DNA of 64,000 nt from DATEDA01 sp963827595. Its GTDB lineage: Bacteria; Pseudomonadota; Gammaproteobacteria; Burkholderiales; SG8-39. The notes under the pieces are model-generated. The model had not been told where the DNA came from. It did no database searches and worked only from the letters and a program-made list of their open reading frames with translations. This document shows positions 43,397 through 51,869 of the stretch, piece after piece (position 1 is the first letter of the stretch; each line of letters opens with the position of its first letter). The stretch lies in NCBI GenBank assembly GCA_963827595.1, contig CAWHBT010000004.1, positions 62,001 through 126,000 on the forward strand. Direction: 5' to 3'. Made by a program: the position numbers and the translations under genes.

Positions 43397-44155
43397 TCAC
43401 TCCATCTTGAAGCCGCCATCGACGTGCAGAACCTGCCCGGTGATGTAATCCGCGTACCGGGAGGCGAGAAACCACACCGCGTGCGCGACGTCCTGCGGCG
43501 TCCCGAATCTCCGCAGCAGGATGCGCGAACGCACCTCGTCGGCCGCGAGCTCGCGAATCTCGCGCGACATCTCGGTCTCGATCACCCCCGGAGCCACGGC
43601 GTTCACCGTGATCCGGCGCGACGCCAGCTCGACCGCGAGCGCCCGCGTGAGCGCGTTGATGGCACCCTTGCTGGCGGCGTAGTTGGTCTGGCCACGGCCC
43701 CCTTTGTCGCCGGCGACCGAGCTCAAGTTGATGATCTTGCCGGCGCGCTTGGCAATCATGTGCGGCACCACCGCGCGGGTCACGTTGAACACGCCGCCGA
43801 CGTTGGTCTCGAGCACGGTCCGCACGTCCTCGTCCTCGAGCAGGGCGAGAAGATTATCACGGATCACCCCGGCATTGTTGACGAGCACGTCGATGCGCCC
43901 GCCGCGCTCGACCACCCGCTCGACGGCCGCCGCGCAGCTCGCCGAATCGCGGATGTCGACCTGCTCGCTCGCGATGCGCCGGTCGGCGGCGCGTCCGCCG
44001 TCGACGACCTCCGCGGCCGCGACGGCGTTGTCGCGGAAGAAGAAGGTGACGTCGGCCCCGTCGGCGGCGAAGAGTTCCACGACCGCCCGCCCGATGCCGC
44101 GGCTGCCGCCGGTCACGATCACGACCTTGCCTGCGAGTCCCGAGTCGCCCGGCAT
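43397..44155 (-). CDS. 3-oxoacyl-ACP reductase (FabG-like)
   Basis: 252 aa, ATG 44155. SDR protein with GGSRGIGRA (NADPH site), NNAGV, Ser145/146 in NLSSVAG and the catalytic YAASK (Tyr159, Lys163, spacing of three). The C-terminus ITGQVLHVDGGFKM is typical of FabG. It reduces 3-oxoacyl-ACP in the chain-elongation cycle. It starts eight bases after the upstream reductase gene and is followed six bases later by the ACP gene. Confidence 0.88.
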   Translation of the reverse strand: MPGDSGLAGKVVIVTGGSRGIGRAVVELFAADGADVTFFFRDNAVAAAEVVDGGRAADRRIASEQVDIRDSASCAAAVERVVERGGRIDVLVNNAGVIRDNLLALLEDEDVRTVLETNVGGVFNVTRAVVPHMIAKRAGKIINLSSVAGDKGGRGQTNYAASKGAINALTRALAVELASRRITVNAVAPGVIETEMSREIRELAADEVRSRILLRRFGTPQDVAHAVWFLASRYADYITGQVLHVDGGFKME

Positions 44156-44163
44156 CGCGCGCC

Positions 44164-44940
44164 TCAGCCCGAGATCGCGAACCCGCCGTCCACGACGAGC
44201 GTGTGTCCGGTCACCATGGCGGCCTCCGGCAAGCAGAGCAGGTACACCGCTCCGGCGACGTCCTGGACCGTGAGCACCGGCCCGGCCGGCGCCCGCTCCG
44301 CGAAGGCGGCGAGCATCTGCTCCCGATTGGGGAAGTACTGCAGCGCGTCCGTGTCGACTACCCCGGCGCTCACCGCATTGACCCGAATGCCGCGCGGGCC
44401 CAGCTCCTGCGCCAGCGTGCGGACCAGGGATTCCAGGGCCGCCTTCGATGCCCCGACGAAGCCGTACGTCGGACTCGCCCGCTGGGCGCCGAGGCTGGAC
44501 ATCGCGATGATGCGGCCCCCCGCAGGCATCAGCGGGACCGCCCGCTGGGCGAGCAGATTGAGCGCCAGGGCGTTGGTCTCCAGGCACCACCGCCAATGCT
44601 TGAGCGTGAGCTCGAGCGCGGGCTTCAGGACACCGCTCGCGGCATTGCTCACCACGATATCGAGCCGGTCGAAGTGCTTGCGGAACTCGGCGAACAGCTC
44701 GTCGACGCTCTCCGGTTCACCGACGCGCGCCTGGATCGGGTGCGCACGCCGTCCCATCGCCCGCAGCTCGGCGCACAGTGCTTCCGCCCCCTCGTGGCTG
44801 TTGTAGTAGTTGACCGCCACGTCGCATCCGGCGGAGGCGAGCTTCTGCGCGATCGCACGCCCGATCCCGCGCGACGCGCCGGTGACGAGCGCGATCTTGT
44901 CGCGCAGCGGCTCGGCCTTACTGCTCGACGGCCCTGACAT
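44164..44940 (-). CDS. SDR enoyl-ACP reductase candidate (FabL-like, YX6K)
   Basis: 258 aa. The NAD(P) site is TGASRGIGRA. The active-site Tyr and Lys are spaced by six residues (Tyr159, Lys166 in YGFVGASKAALE), the pattern of enoyl-ACP reductases such as FabI and FabL, not of FabG (YX3K). SNAASG replaces NNAG, and the end TGHTLVVDGGF fits FabL. It would reduce the enoyl intermediate, so the cluster can make saturated chains. Its ATG overlaps the lipoprotein hydrolase gene by about 23 bases. Confidence 0.78.
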   Translation of the reverse strand: MSGPSSSKAEPLRDKIALVTGASRGIGRAIAQKLASAGCDVAVNYYNSHEGAEALCAELRAMGRRAHPIQARVGEPESVDELFAEFRKHFDRLDIVVSNAASGVLKPALELTLKHWRWCLETNALALNLLAQRAVPLMPAGGRIIAMSSLGAQRASPTYGFVGASKAALESLVRTLAQELGPRGIRVNAVSAGVVDTDALQYFPNREQMLAAFAERAPAGPVLTVQDVAGAVYLLCLPEAAMVTGHTLVVDGGFAISG

Positions 44941-46036
44941 CGTCCCTTCCCTGCTGGTCTCCCGTGACCCGAATTGTCCCGCCGCCCAGCGCCGCCCGCT
45001 TGGCGCGGATCAGCCGCTGTGCCTCCAGGCACCAGTGCCGCTTGATGTTGTGCCAGACGTCCGCGGCCCACAACGCGTTGTCGGCAGCGCCGTCGGACGC
45101 AGCCGGAGCGCGGTCGACCTGCCCGGGCGTGTACCGGTTGATCCAGTCCTTCATGCGCACGTCCCCCGGGAGATGCGCGGTGACCGGAACCACGACGTGG
45201 GAGTAGCCCGCGGGCAGCCGCACGTTCCGGACCTTGGCCGCGCCGTTCGCCTGGAAGGCGCTGGCGGCCGAAAGACCGGGAAGGTCCCAGGCGATGAGGT
45301 CCAGATCGATCGTGTACGCGGTGAACTCCTCGACCGTGTCCGGAATCGACCGGACCTTGCCGAGCATCGACCACTGATTGAAAAAGAGCATTGAGGCCCC
45401 GCCCGCCCCCACGACCGAAGCATAAGGCAGGCGCAGACCGACGACCGGTCGCTCCTCGCCGGTCAGCGGGTCGATGATGGTGAAGCGGTTCTCGGCCCGA
45501 TCCGTCAGCGGGTTCCGCACGGCGATTCGCGGGTTGAACCCGCCGGCCAGATCGTAGAGCACTTTGACGACCTGGACACCGCCCTGGCTGTGGCCGACGA
45601 GCATCGGCCGCAGCCCTTCCTTCTCGTAGTACCAGGCGACGAGGCCAGCGAGGCGTTCGCTGTCCTCGTACGGGCTGTGGGAGAGCCGGCCGTCCCCGGG
45701 ATGCCTGAGCCGCTGCTCGGGATAGCCCATCTCGATCAGGAACCGGGCGAACGACTCCATCGCGAGGTGGACTGGATACACGCCCCCGTGGACGCTAATG
45801 ACCCGGGGCGCAGGCGCGGCAGCCAGCGTCGCCTGCACGTCGGCGTCGCTGATCCGCTGGGGGTCGAGGGCAAGAATCCGATCCTCGAGAGCGGGATCGA
45901 GGTCGAGTGCCCGCAGGACCGCGTCGGGCTTGGGCCGGTCGACGTAGGTCGATGGCAGACTGCCGTACGGCCGCGTCGCGCAACCGCCTGCCCCCAAGGC
46001 GAGCAGCATCCCCAGAACCGGCCCGAGGAGCTTCAC
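44918..46036 (-). CDS. Alpha/beta-hydrolase lipoprotein A
   Basis: 372 aa from GTG 46036, which overlaps the acyltransferase stop by four bases. The lipoprotein signal ends LGAGGC (Cys19). The hydrolase core has SVHGGVYP near residue 82 and the nucleophile elbow VGHSQGG with Ser150. The C-terminal part ends in a basic stretch. It has a paralogue two genes upstream with the same blocks (ERPVVGL, IPDTVEEFT, LPAGY.H, W..E.QR.IRA.R). It is expected in the outer or inner membrane facing the periplasm. An esterase or acyltransferase role on the cluster's lipid product is possible. Confidence 0.8.
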   Translation of the reverse strand: MKLLGPVLGMLLALGAGGCATRPYGSLPSTYVDRPKPDAVLRALDLDPALEDRILALDPQRISDADVQATLAAAPAPRVISVHGGVYPVHLAMESFARFLIEMGYPEQRLRHPGDGRLSHSPYEDSERLAGLVAWYYEKEGLRPMLVGHSQGGVQVVKVLYDLAGGFNPRIAVRNPLTDRAENRFTIIDPLTGEERPVVGLRLPYASVVGAGGASMLFFNQWSMLGKVRSIPDTVEEFTAYTIDLDLIAWDLPGLSAASAFQANGAAKVRNVRLPAGYSHVVVPVTAHLPGDVRMKDWINRYTPGQVDRAPAASDGAADNALWAADVWHNIKRHWCLEAQRLIRAKRAALGGGTIRVTGDQQGRDDVRAVEQ

Positions 46037-47443
46037 TGGCGCGGGCACTCGCGGAGGCTCTCGATCGCGCCGGCGAACCCGGCCTTGATGGCTTCGGCCG
46101 TTGGCCTCGGGAACACCTCGACGCGGAACGAGATGCCGACGTGGAGGACGTCGCGGACCGCCGTCACCGCGAGCACGAGGGGGCAGGCAGGTCCGGTGGA
46201 GATGGCCCGCAAGTAGTCCGCCGGCGCGGCCGCCGCACTCCCCGCCTGCTCCCAGATCGCATTGACGTTCAGCATCGATACGCCGCCCCATACCGGATGA
46301 TATTTCGAGAAGAAGCGTTCGCGCTGCCCGGGGGAAAGGAACGGCCACATCAGGCCGCTGACACCGAGCCCGGCGAGGGGCTGCAAGTAGAGCCGCTGAC
46401 GCTTGATCCGGTCGGCCTCCGCGTGCACGTCCTGGGCGAGCTGCCGCAGACCGATTCCCGCCGGAACGGCGTGGGAGACGTCGAACGACGCGAGAAACGG
46501 TCCCAAGGCAGCGGTCGCTTCCGCCGGCAGATCGCGCCGGATGTTTACGATCGAGGCGACCGCGAGCTCGCGGCGCCGGCGGCCACCGGCGTGCTCGGGG
46601 GCAAGCGGCGCCAGGGCCAGGAGGAGGCTCGCGAGCAGGAGGTCGTTGAGCGTGACCCCCCACGCGCTCGCGGCGCGGAGCAGGCCCGCGACGTCAGCGG
46701 ACTCGACGCGCAGATAGCTCAGCGCGTCGTGCGCGTTGCGCTGGCTGGACCGGGGCGGCCGAATCGAGCGCCGGGAGCGGCCGATGAAGCTCGGCATCCG
46801 CGCCATCGCCCTCAGCACGCTGACCGGGTGGCGGAGGAGCAAGCGGCGATACAGCGGCGGCGTGAGTCGCGACCGCGGCGCCGGACGCGTCCCCGCTTCC
46901 GCGTGCGAGTAGTCGTCGACCACGCTCTTCATGAGCAACGCGATCGCGTCGCCCGCGGCGATGAAATGATCGTAGACCAGCGCCAAGATAGAACCCGTCG
47001 CCGGCCGGCACGGCGAAGAACCGGAACGCGCTCATCCGCCCGGCGGGGGGAAACGGCGTGTTGAGCTGGACCTCGAACTCGTTCCACAGCGCCGCCAGCG
47101 GGTCGGCGCCGCCGGCGACGATTTTCAGCGCCAGACGGTCGGCGGCCCCCTCGCGCCGCAACCAGCGGCACCGCGGATCGAGGACGAGGTTCGTCAGGCC
47201 CATCTCCCCGAGGCGCCGGGTGACTAGCTGCTCCAGGCGAGCCTGGTCCAGGGGAGCGGCGACGCGCACCGCGTGCGCGGCGCTGTAGGCGTGGAGCTCG
47301 CGCCAGCGCAGCATCGTGCGCTGGAAGAGGTTCAGCTTCCCCGCGATCTCGGCCCCCGGCGGGGAAACCGGGGCGAACGCCGCTTTCGGGCCCGCGATCG
47401 GTCCCAGGTTCGGCGGCGCGAGCGAAGGTCGGATCCAGCCCAT
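46033..47443 (-). CDS. Condensation-type (WS/DGAT-like) acyltransferase, with apparent frameshift
   Basis: About 469 aa after repair; ATG 47443. The first part (KLNLFQRTMLRWREL) continues to VPAGDGFYL, where one extra base at about 46985 shifts the frame. The second part goes on ALVYDHFIAAGDAIALL to the stop at 46033. The motif YDHFIAAGD corresponds to HHxxxDG of condensation/wax-ester-synthase enzymes: the catalytic His is kept, but the usual Asp is Ala. NVNAIWEQAG near the end matches the C-terminal block of the family. The enzyme probably transfers an acyl group from a carrier to an alcohol or amine. Confidence 0.7.
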
Positions 47444-47456
47444 CCCGGTGCGTGTC

Positions 47457-48536
47457 CTATGCGCCAGCCGCAAGCAACCGACGGGCCCGGATCTGGCGCT
47501 GGGCCTCGAGGCACCACTGCTTCTTGACGCTATGCCAGATGTCCGCCGCGTGAATGATGTTCGCGGCGTCGACGCCTGCTGCTGCGGGCAACGGCGGAAT
47601 CGCGCGCGACGGGCTGTAGTCGCTGATCCACGCCCTAGTCACGGGATTCACGGCGAGATGCGTCGTCAGCGGGAGCGTGATGTGGCCGTAACCCGCGGGC
47701 AGCGTCACCGTTCGGACCGCCGCCGAGCCGGTGGCCTGAAACGGCTCGGTCCCGGGAAAGGTTGCGGCGATCAGGTCCCACTCGATGAAGAAGCCGGTGA
47801 ATTCCTCGACGGTGTCTGGGATCTTCCGCAGCTTCGGCAGGATCTCCCATTGGCCGAGCAGGACCCGCGGGAAACTCCCCGTTGCCATCGCTGCAGCATA
47901 GCCGACCTTGAGCCCGACGACCGGACGCTCCGCGCCGGTCCGCGGGTCGACGATGGTGAACCGCTGCTCGGCCTGGCCGGTCAGCGGGTTCCAGACGGCG
48001 ATTCGGTCGCCGGAGGCACCCGCAAGATCGTAAAGGACCTTGATCAGCAGCATGCCGCCCTGGCTGTGGCCGATCACGATCGGCATCATGCCCTCCCGCT
48101 CGTAGTACCAGGCGAGCATCCCGGCAAGTCGCCGGCTGTCGTCGTAGCTCGAATACGAGTAGGTCCCGTCCTTCGGGTCGCGAATGCTCGTCTCCGGATA
48201 ACCCATCGCAACCAGGAACTCCGCGAACGGCTGCATCGTGACGAGCGGGACGCTGCCATGGAGGCAGAAGATCCGCGGCGCTGGCATCCGCCCGAGGAGC
48301 TCCGCGACCTCCCGATCGGAGATCTGCTCGGGCGCCAGGGCCAGAATGCGGTTCTCGGTCGCGGCGTCGACCGCGATGCGTCGCGGCGCCGCGGCCACGC
48401 TCGCCTCTTGACGCGCCCCCGGCGCGGCGGGACCCGGCCCGGCACATCCGCTCGTGGCGATCGCCGCGACGAGCGTGGCCAGAAACAGGCGTCCGGTCGG
48501 AACCGGATGCGCGATCACGGCGGCGCCTCCGGTCAC
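47457..48536 (-). CDS. Alpha/beta-hydrolase lipoprotein B
   Basis: 359 aa from GTG 48536, just after the methyltransferase-like gene. The lipoprotein signal ends ATSGC (Cys31). The hydrolase elbow is IGHSQGG (Ser158), preceded by FCLHGSVPLV. It is clearly a paralogue of lipoprotein A over its whole length. The two genes flank the condensation-type acyltransferase, so they probably arose by duplication within the cluster and act on related substrates. Confidence 0.8.
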   Translation of the reverse strand: MTGGAAVIAHPVPTGRLFLATLVAAIATSGCAGPGPAAPGARQEASVAAAPRRIAVDAATENRILALAPEQISDREVAELLGRMPAPRIFCLHGSVPLVTMQPFAEFLVAMGYPETSIRDPKDGTYSYSSYDDSRRLAGMLAWYYEREGMMPIVIGHSQGGMLLIKVLYDLAGASGDRIAVWNPLTGQAEQRFTIVDPRTGAERPVVGLKVGYAAAMATGSFPRVLLGQWEILPKLRKIPDTVEEFTGFFIEWDLIAATFPGTEPFQATGSAAVRTVTLPAGYGHITLPLTTHLAVNPVTRAWISDYSPSRAIPPLPAAAGVDAANIIHAADIWHSVKKQWCLEAQRQIRARRLLAAGA

Positions 48537-48537
48537 G

Positions 48538-49164
48538 CTACGAATCCTGCGCTCTCAGCCGCGGGAAGAAGCGGCCGGTGCGTCGACAGTAGCTGCGATA
48601 CGCGTCGCCGTGTACGGTCAACAGGAATCGCTCCTCGTTCCGCGCCTTGAGCACCATGAGCGCGATGTGGATCGCCGCCACGATCAGCATCGGGACGGTC
48701 GCGACGACCACCGCCGAGCACAGCATGAGCAGGATGCTGAGCGAATAGATCGGATGCCGGAGGTAAGCGTACAGCCCGGTCGTGACGAGTTCCGTCCGCT
48801 CGCCCGGCGTGACGGCCATGCGCCAGCTCCTTCCCATCCGGCGCCAGCAGGCGATGGTCGCGGCAAGGCACAGGACGGCGCAGACTGCGGCGCCCCACCG
48901 CACCCCCAGCCACAGCGGATCCTGGCGCGCGAACTCGGGCACCGCGAGGAGCGGATGGCTGCGCGTCGCCGCAAGGTACGGCAGAACCGCCCACGCGACG
49001 ATCAACGGAACCCAGACGATCCACATGCCCTGCTCGAGGCGCTGCTCCGGGATTGCGCCGGCGAACGTCCTGGTTCTCCGGTGCATGCGAACGACGAGCG
49101 CGCCCGCGACCAGCCAGTAGATCCAGATGGTGGCCGTCAGCAGGGTAAGGGGCGGGTCCCTCAT
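48538..49164 (-). CDS. Isoprenylcysteine carboxyl methyltransferase-like membrane protein
   Basis: 208 aa with about five membrane segments. The C-terminal half has the family pattern LVTTGLYAYLRHPIYSL, then NEERFLLTVHGDAYRSYCRRTGRFFPR, used for S-adenosylmethionine binding in ICMT/PEMT-type membrane methyltransferases. It could methylate a carboxyl or amine group of the cluster's product. It is the first gene of the cluster, separated by about 60 bases from trmH; the promoter of the cluster probably lies before 49164. Confidence 0.72.
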   Translation of the reverse strand: MRDPPLTLLTATIWIYWLVAGALVVRMHRRTRTFAGAIPEQRLEQGMWIVWVPLIVAWAVLPYLAATRSHPLLAVPEFARQDPLWLGVRWGAAVCAVLCLAATIACWRRMGRSWRMAVTPGERTELVTTGLYAYLRHPIYSLSILLMLCSAVVVATVPMLIVAAIHIALMVLKARNEERFLLTVHGDAYRSYCRRTGRFFPRLRAQDS

Positions 49165-49222
49165 GCGCTAGACAAACCATCCCTGCGGAGACTGCTTCCG
49201 GCCGGCCCTTCGTCAGCGCCCA

Positions 49223-50041
49223 TTATGGCCCCTTGGGCGGGGCTTGCCCGCGGCTTCCGCTCGAACGCTGGCGCACCTGCTCGAACAGGCAGACCGCGAC
49301 GGCAGCGGCGACGTTGAGGGACTCGGCCGCGCCCGGCATGGGGATGCTCGCCTGCGCGTTCGCCACGGCCGCCAACGCCCGCGACACGCCCCCGCCCTCG
49401 CTGCCGAAGATCCAGGCCACCGGGCCGGCGGCGAGCTCGAGATCGAACACTGCGCGCGCGGCGCGCGGGTCGGTGGTGACGACGGTTCCGGTGAAGCGTT
49501 CGGCGAGCGCCACAAGCGGCGCCTCTTCGTGGATCGTCAGGAAGAAATGGGCACCCTGCCCCGCGCGCAGCACTTTGGGGGACCAGGCGAAGACCGACCC
49601 GCCGCCGAGAAACACCTGGCGCACGCCCGCCGCGACGGCGGTGCGCAGGATCGAGCCGAGATTTCCGGGATCCTGGATCGTCTCGAGGAGCAGGCAGGTC
49701 TCCAGTTTCGGCGGCAGCGGACCGACCTCGGGAGTGCGCACGACCGCGAGGATCCCGGTCGGCGTGGCCACTTGCGCCAGCGCGTCGAACAGCCGGTCGG
49801 CCAGCAGCACCCGCTCGTGGGCCGGCGCGCTGTCGAAGAGCCGCCGGACCTCGTCCCGCGCGTAGCCGCTCTCGCTCGCCACGAGGGTCTCGGCCGTGCC
49901 CCCGCTCGCCTGAAGCGCTGCCACGAGGTGCGGGCCATCGAGCACCGCGGCGCGGTTCTCGCGGCGCGCGCGGGACGACGACGCGAGCTTCGCGAGCGAC
50001 CGATACGACGCGTTGTCGCGGGATGCGATCCGTTTGATCAC
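49223..50041 (-). CDS. TrmH/SpoU family RNA 2'-O-methyltransferase
   Basis: 272 aa from GTG 50041, 37 bases after the rnhB stop. It starts IKRIASRDNASYRSLAKLASS, the substrate-binding domain of the family. The trefoil-knot catalytic part has LLLETIQDPGNLGSILRTA, WIFGSEGGGVS and IPMPGAAESLNVAAA. It methylates ribose in rRNA or tRNA; the position after rnhB is usual for this betaproteobacterial member, but the target nucleotide is not known to me. Confidence 0.9.
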   Translation of the reverse strand: MIKRIASRDNASYRSLAKLASSSRARRENRAAVLDGPHLVAALQASGGTAETLVASESGYARDEVRRLFDSAPAHERVLLADRLFDALAQVATPTGILAVVRTPEVGPLPPKLETCLLLETIQDPGNLGSILRTAVAAGVRQVFLGGGSVFAWSPKVLRAGQGAHFFLTIHEEAPLVALAERFTGTVVTTDPRAARAVFDLELAAGPVAWIFGSEGGGVSRALAAVANAQASIPMPGAAESLNVAAAVAVCLFEQVRQRSSGSRGQAPPKGP

Positions 50042-50078
50042 GCGGCCAGGATGCGGAGGGGCTGCGGTGTCGGTCGCG

Positions 50079-50681
50079 TCAGCCGCCAAGCTGGAACAGC
50101 TCGCCCTGAGCCAGCAGCACTCGAACCGGATGGAAGCTCCGCCGGTGCACGACGCATGGCCCGAACCGGTAGAGGCACTCGAAGTGCTCGGGCGTCGGAT
50201 AGCCTTTGTGCCGGTCGAACCCGTACTGCGGATGGACCGCCGCGAGCCGGACCATCTCGCCGTCGCGGGCGGTCTTGGCGAGAATCGACGCCGCGGAGAT
50301 CGCCTTGACCTTCGCATCCCCGTCCACGACCGCTCTCGTCTCGAGCGCGATCGGCGGACAGTGCAGGCCATCGACCAGCACGCGATCGGGGGCGATGCGC
50401 AGGGCCGCGATCGCCCGTTCCATCGCCAGCAGCGTCGCCCGGAGGATGTTCAGCGTGTCGATTTCCTCGACCGACGCGCTCGCCACGGCCCACGCGATCG
50501 CGCGCTCCTTGATGCGGCTTGCCAGCTCGACCCGGATGTGCTCGGGGAGCTTCTTCGAGTCGTCGAGGCCGCGGATTCGCCGGCCCGGATCGAGGACGAC
50601 CGCCGCCGCGAAGACCGGCCCGGCGAGCGGCCCGCGCCCGGCCTCGTCGACTCCGCACAACACCCCCGCGGCACGCGGCAT
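50079..50681 (-). CDS. rnhB: Ribonuclease HII
   Basis: 200 aa from ATG 50681, five bases after the lpxB stop. It removes RNA from RNA/DNA hybrids. The active site is GVDEAGRGPLAGPV (Asp and Glu), with DDSKKL, DGLHCPP and DGDAKVKAISAASILAK following, and QYGFDRHKGYPTPEH near the end. Gene order lpxA-lpxB-rnhB is conserved in many proteobacteria. Confidence 0.95.
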   Translation of the reverse strand: MPRAAGVLCGVDEAGRGPLAGPVFAAAVVLDPGRRIRGLDDSKKLPEHIRVELASRIKERAIAWAVASASVEEIDTLNILRATLLAMERAIAALRIAPDRVLVDGLHCPPIALETRAVVDGDAKVKAISAASILAKTARDGEMVRLAAVHPQYGFDRHKGYPTPEHFECLYRFGPCVVHRRSFHPVRVLLAQGELFQLGG

Positions 50682-50686
50682 CTCGT

Positions 50687-51862
50687 CTACGCCGGCTGGA
50701 GCGCCCCGGCCTGGGTGCCGGGGATGAGCGGCACCAGGGCATCCGCGGCCCGCTCCGCCGCGTTGCGGCGCAGCTCGCCGTGCAATCGCTCGAAGCGCTG
50801 CTCGACGGCGCGCCGCACCGGTCCGTCGTTCAGAAGATTCACCACCGCCTGCGCGAGGTTCTCGGGCGTGACGTCGTCCTGGAGGAACTCCGGCACCACC
50901 GGCTCGCCGCACAGGATGTTGGGCAGTCCGATGTGCCGCACGCGCACGAGACGGCTGGCGATCGCCCAGGAGAGCGGCGCGACGCGATAGGCGATCACCA
51001 TCGCCCGGTGGTTGAGCGCGGCCTCCAGCGTGACGGTGCCGCTCGCGGCAAGCGCGACGTCGCACGCGCCGAGCGCGTCCTGGGCGTGGCCGAAGAGCAG
51101 CGTCATGGCGAGCTCGCGGGCATCCCGGCGGTAGACCTCTTCCTCGAACAGCGCCCGCGTCTCGCGAGTGACCAGTGGCACCAGGAACCGCACTTCGGGC
51201 ACGCGGCGCGCGATGAGCTTGGCGGTCTCGATGAACGGTCCAGCCATCATCTCGATCTCGGACTGACGGCTGCCGGGCAGCACCGTCACCACCGGCGCGA
51301 GCGCCGGCAGCCGCAGCTCGACGCGTATCGCTTCGCGATCGATGCGCTCGGGAACCTCGTCCGCGAGTGGATGGCCGACGTAGGTGACGGGGACGTCGGC
51401 GGCGCGGTAGATGGCCTCCTCGAACGGAAACAGCACGAGGACCCGCGATACTGCGGCGCGCAGGGTCTCGACCCGGCCCGGCCGCCACGCCCACACCTGC
51501 GGGCTCACGAGATGCACGGTGACGACGCCGGAGCGCTTGAGCCGGCGCTCCAGGCCGAGGTTGAACTCGGGGGCGTCGATCCCGACGAAGAGCTGCGGCG
51601 GCTCGGCCCGCAACCGCTGCGCCAGCGCGCGTCGCACGGCCAGCACCTCCGGGAGGTGGCGGAGGACTTCCACGAAGCCTCGCACCGCGAGCGTTTCCTG
51701 GGGGAACCAGGAGTCGAACCCTGCCCCCACCATGTGGGGGCCGCCGATGCCGCAGAACACCGCCTCCGGAAGCCGCCGGCGCAGCGCCTCCATCACCCGG
51801 CTGCCGAGAAGGTCTCCGGACGCTTCCCCCGCGACCATGGCGATGCGGACGGGCGAAGCCAA
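50687..51862 (-). CDS. lpxB: Lipid A disaccharide synthase
   Basis: 391 aa from TTG 51862, which has AGGG a few bases upstream and starts seven bases after the lpxA stop; an internal ATG (MVAGEASGD) would cut the first strand of the fold. Signatures: IAMVAGEASGDLLGS, GIGGPHM, SPQVWAWRPGR and the glycosyltransferase core LPGSRQSEI. It joins lipid X to UDP-diacylglucosamine at the inner membrane. Confidence 0.93.
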   Translation of the reverse strand: MASPVRIAMVAGEASGDLLGSRVMEALRRRLPEAVFCGIGGPHMVGAGFDSWFPQETLAVRGFVEVLRHLPEVLAVRRALAQRLRAEPPQLFVGIDAPEFNLGLERRLKRSGVVTVHLVSPQVWAWRPGRVETLRAAVSRVLVLFPFEEAIYRAADVPVTYVGHPLADEVPERIDREAIRVELRLPALAPVVTVLPGSRQSEIEMMAGPFIETAKLIARRVPEVRFLVPLVTRETRALFEEEVYRRDARELAMTLLFGHAQDALGACDVALAASGTVTLEAALNHRAMVIAYRVAPLSWAIASRLVRVRHIGLPNILCGEPVVPEFLQDDVTPENLAQAVVNLLNDGPVRRAVEQRFERLHGELRRNAAERAADALVPLIPGTQAGALQPA

Positions 51863-51869
51863 GGCCGCC

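Noticed and set aside
38203..49164. Aryl polyene or flexirubin cluster
   Set aside because: The enoyl reductase, the double hot-dog enzyme and the lipoprotein hydrolases do not fit, and the ammonia-lyase, MMPL exporter and LolA-like genes of those clusters are missing.
48538..49164. Part of the conserved trmH-rnhB operon
   Set aside because: The methyltransferase-like gene is closer to the cluster (one base to lipoprotein B) than to trmH and shares the cluster's membrane-lipid theme.
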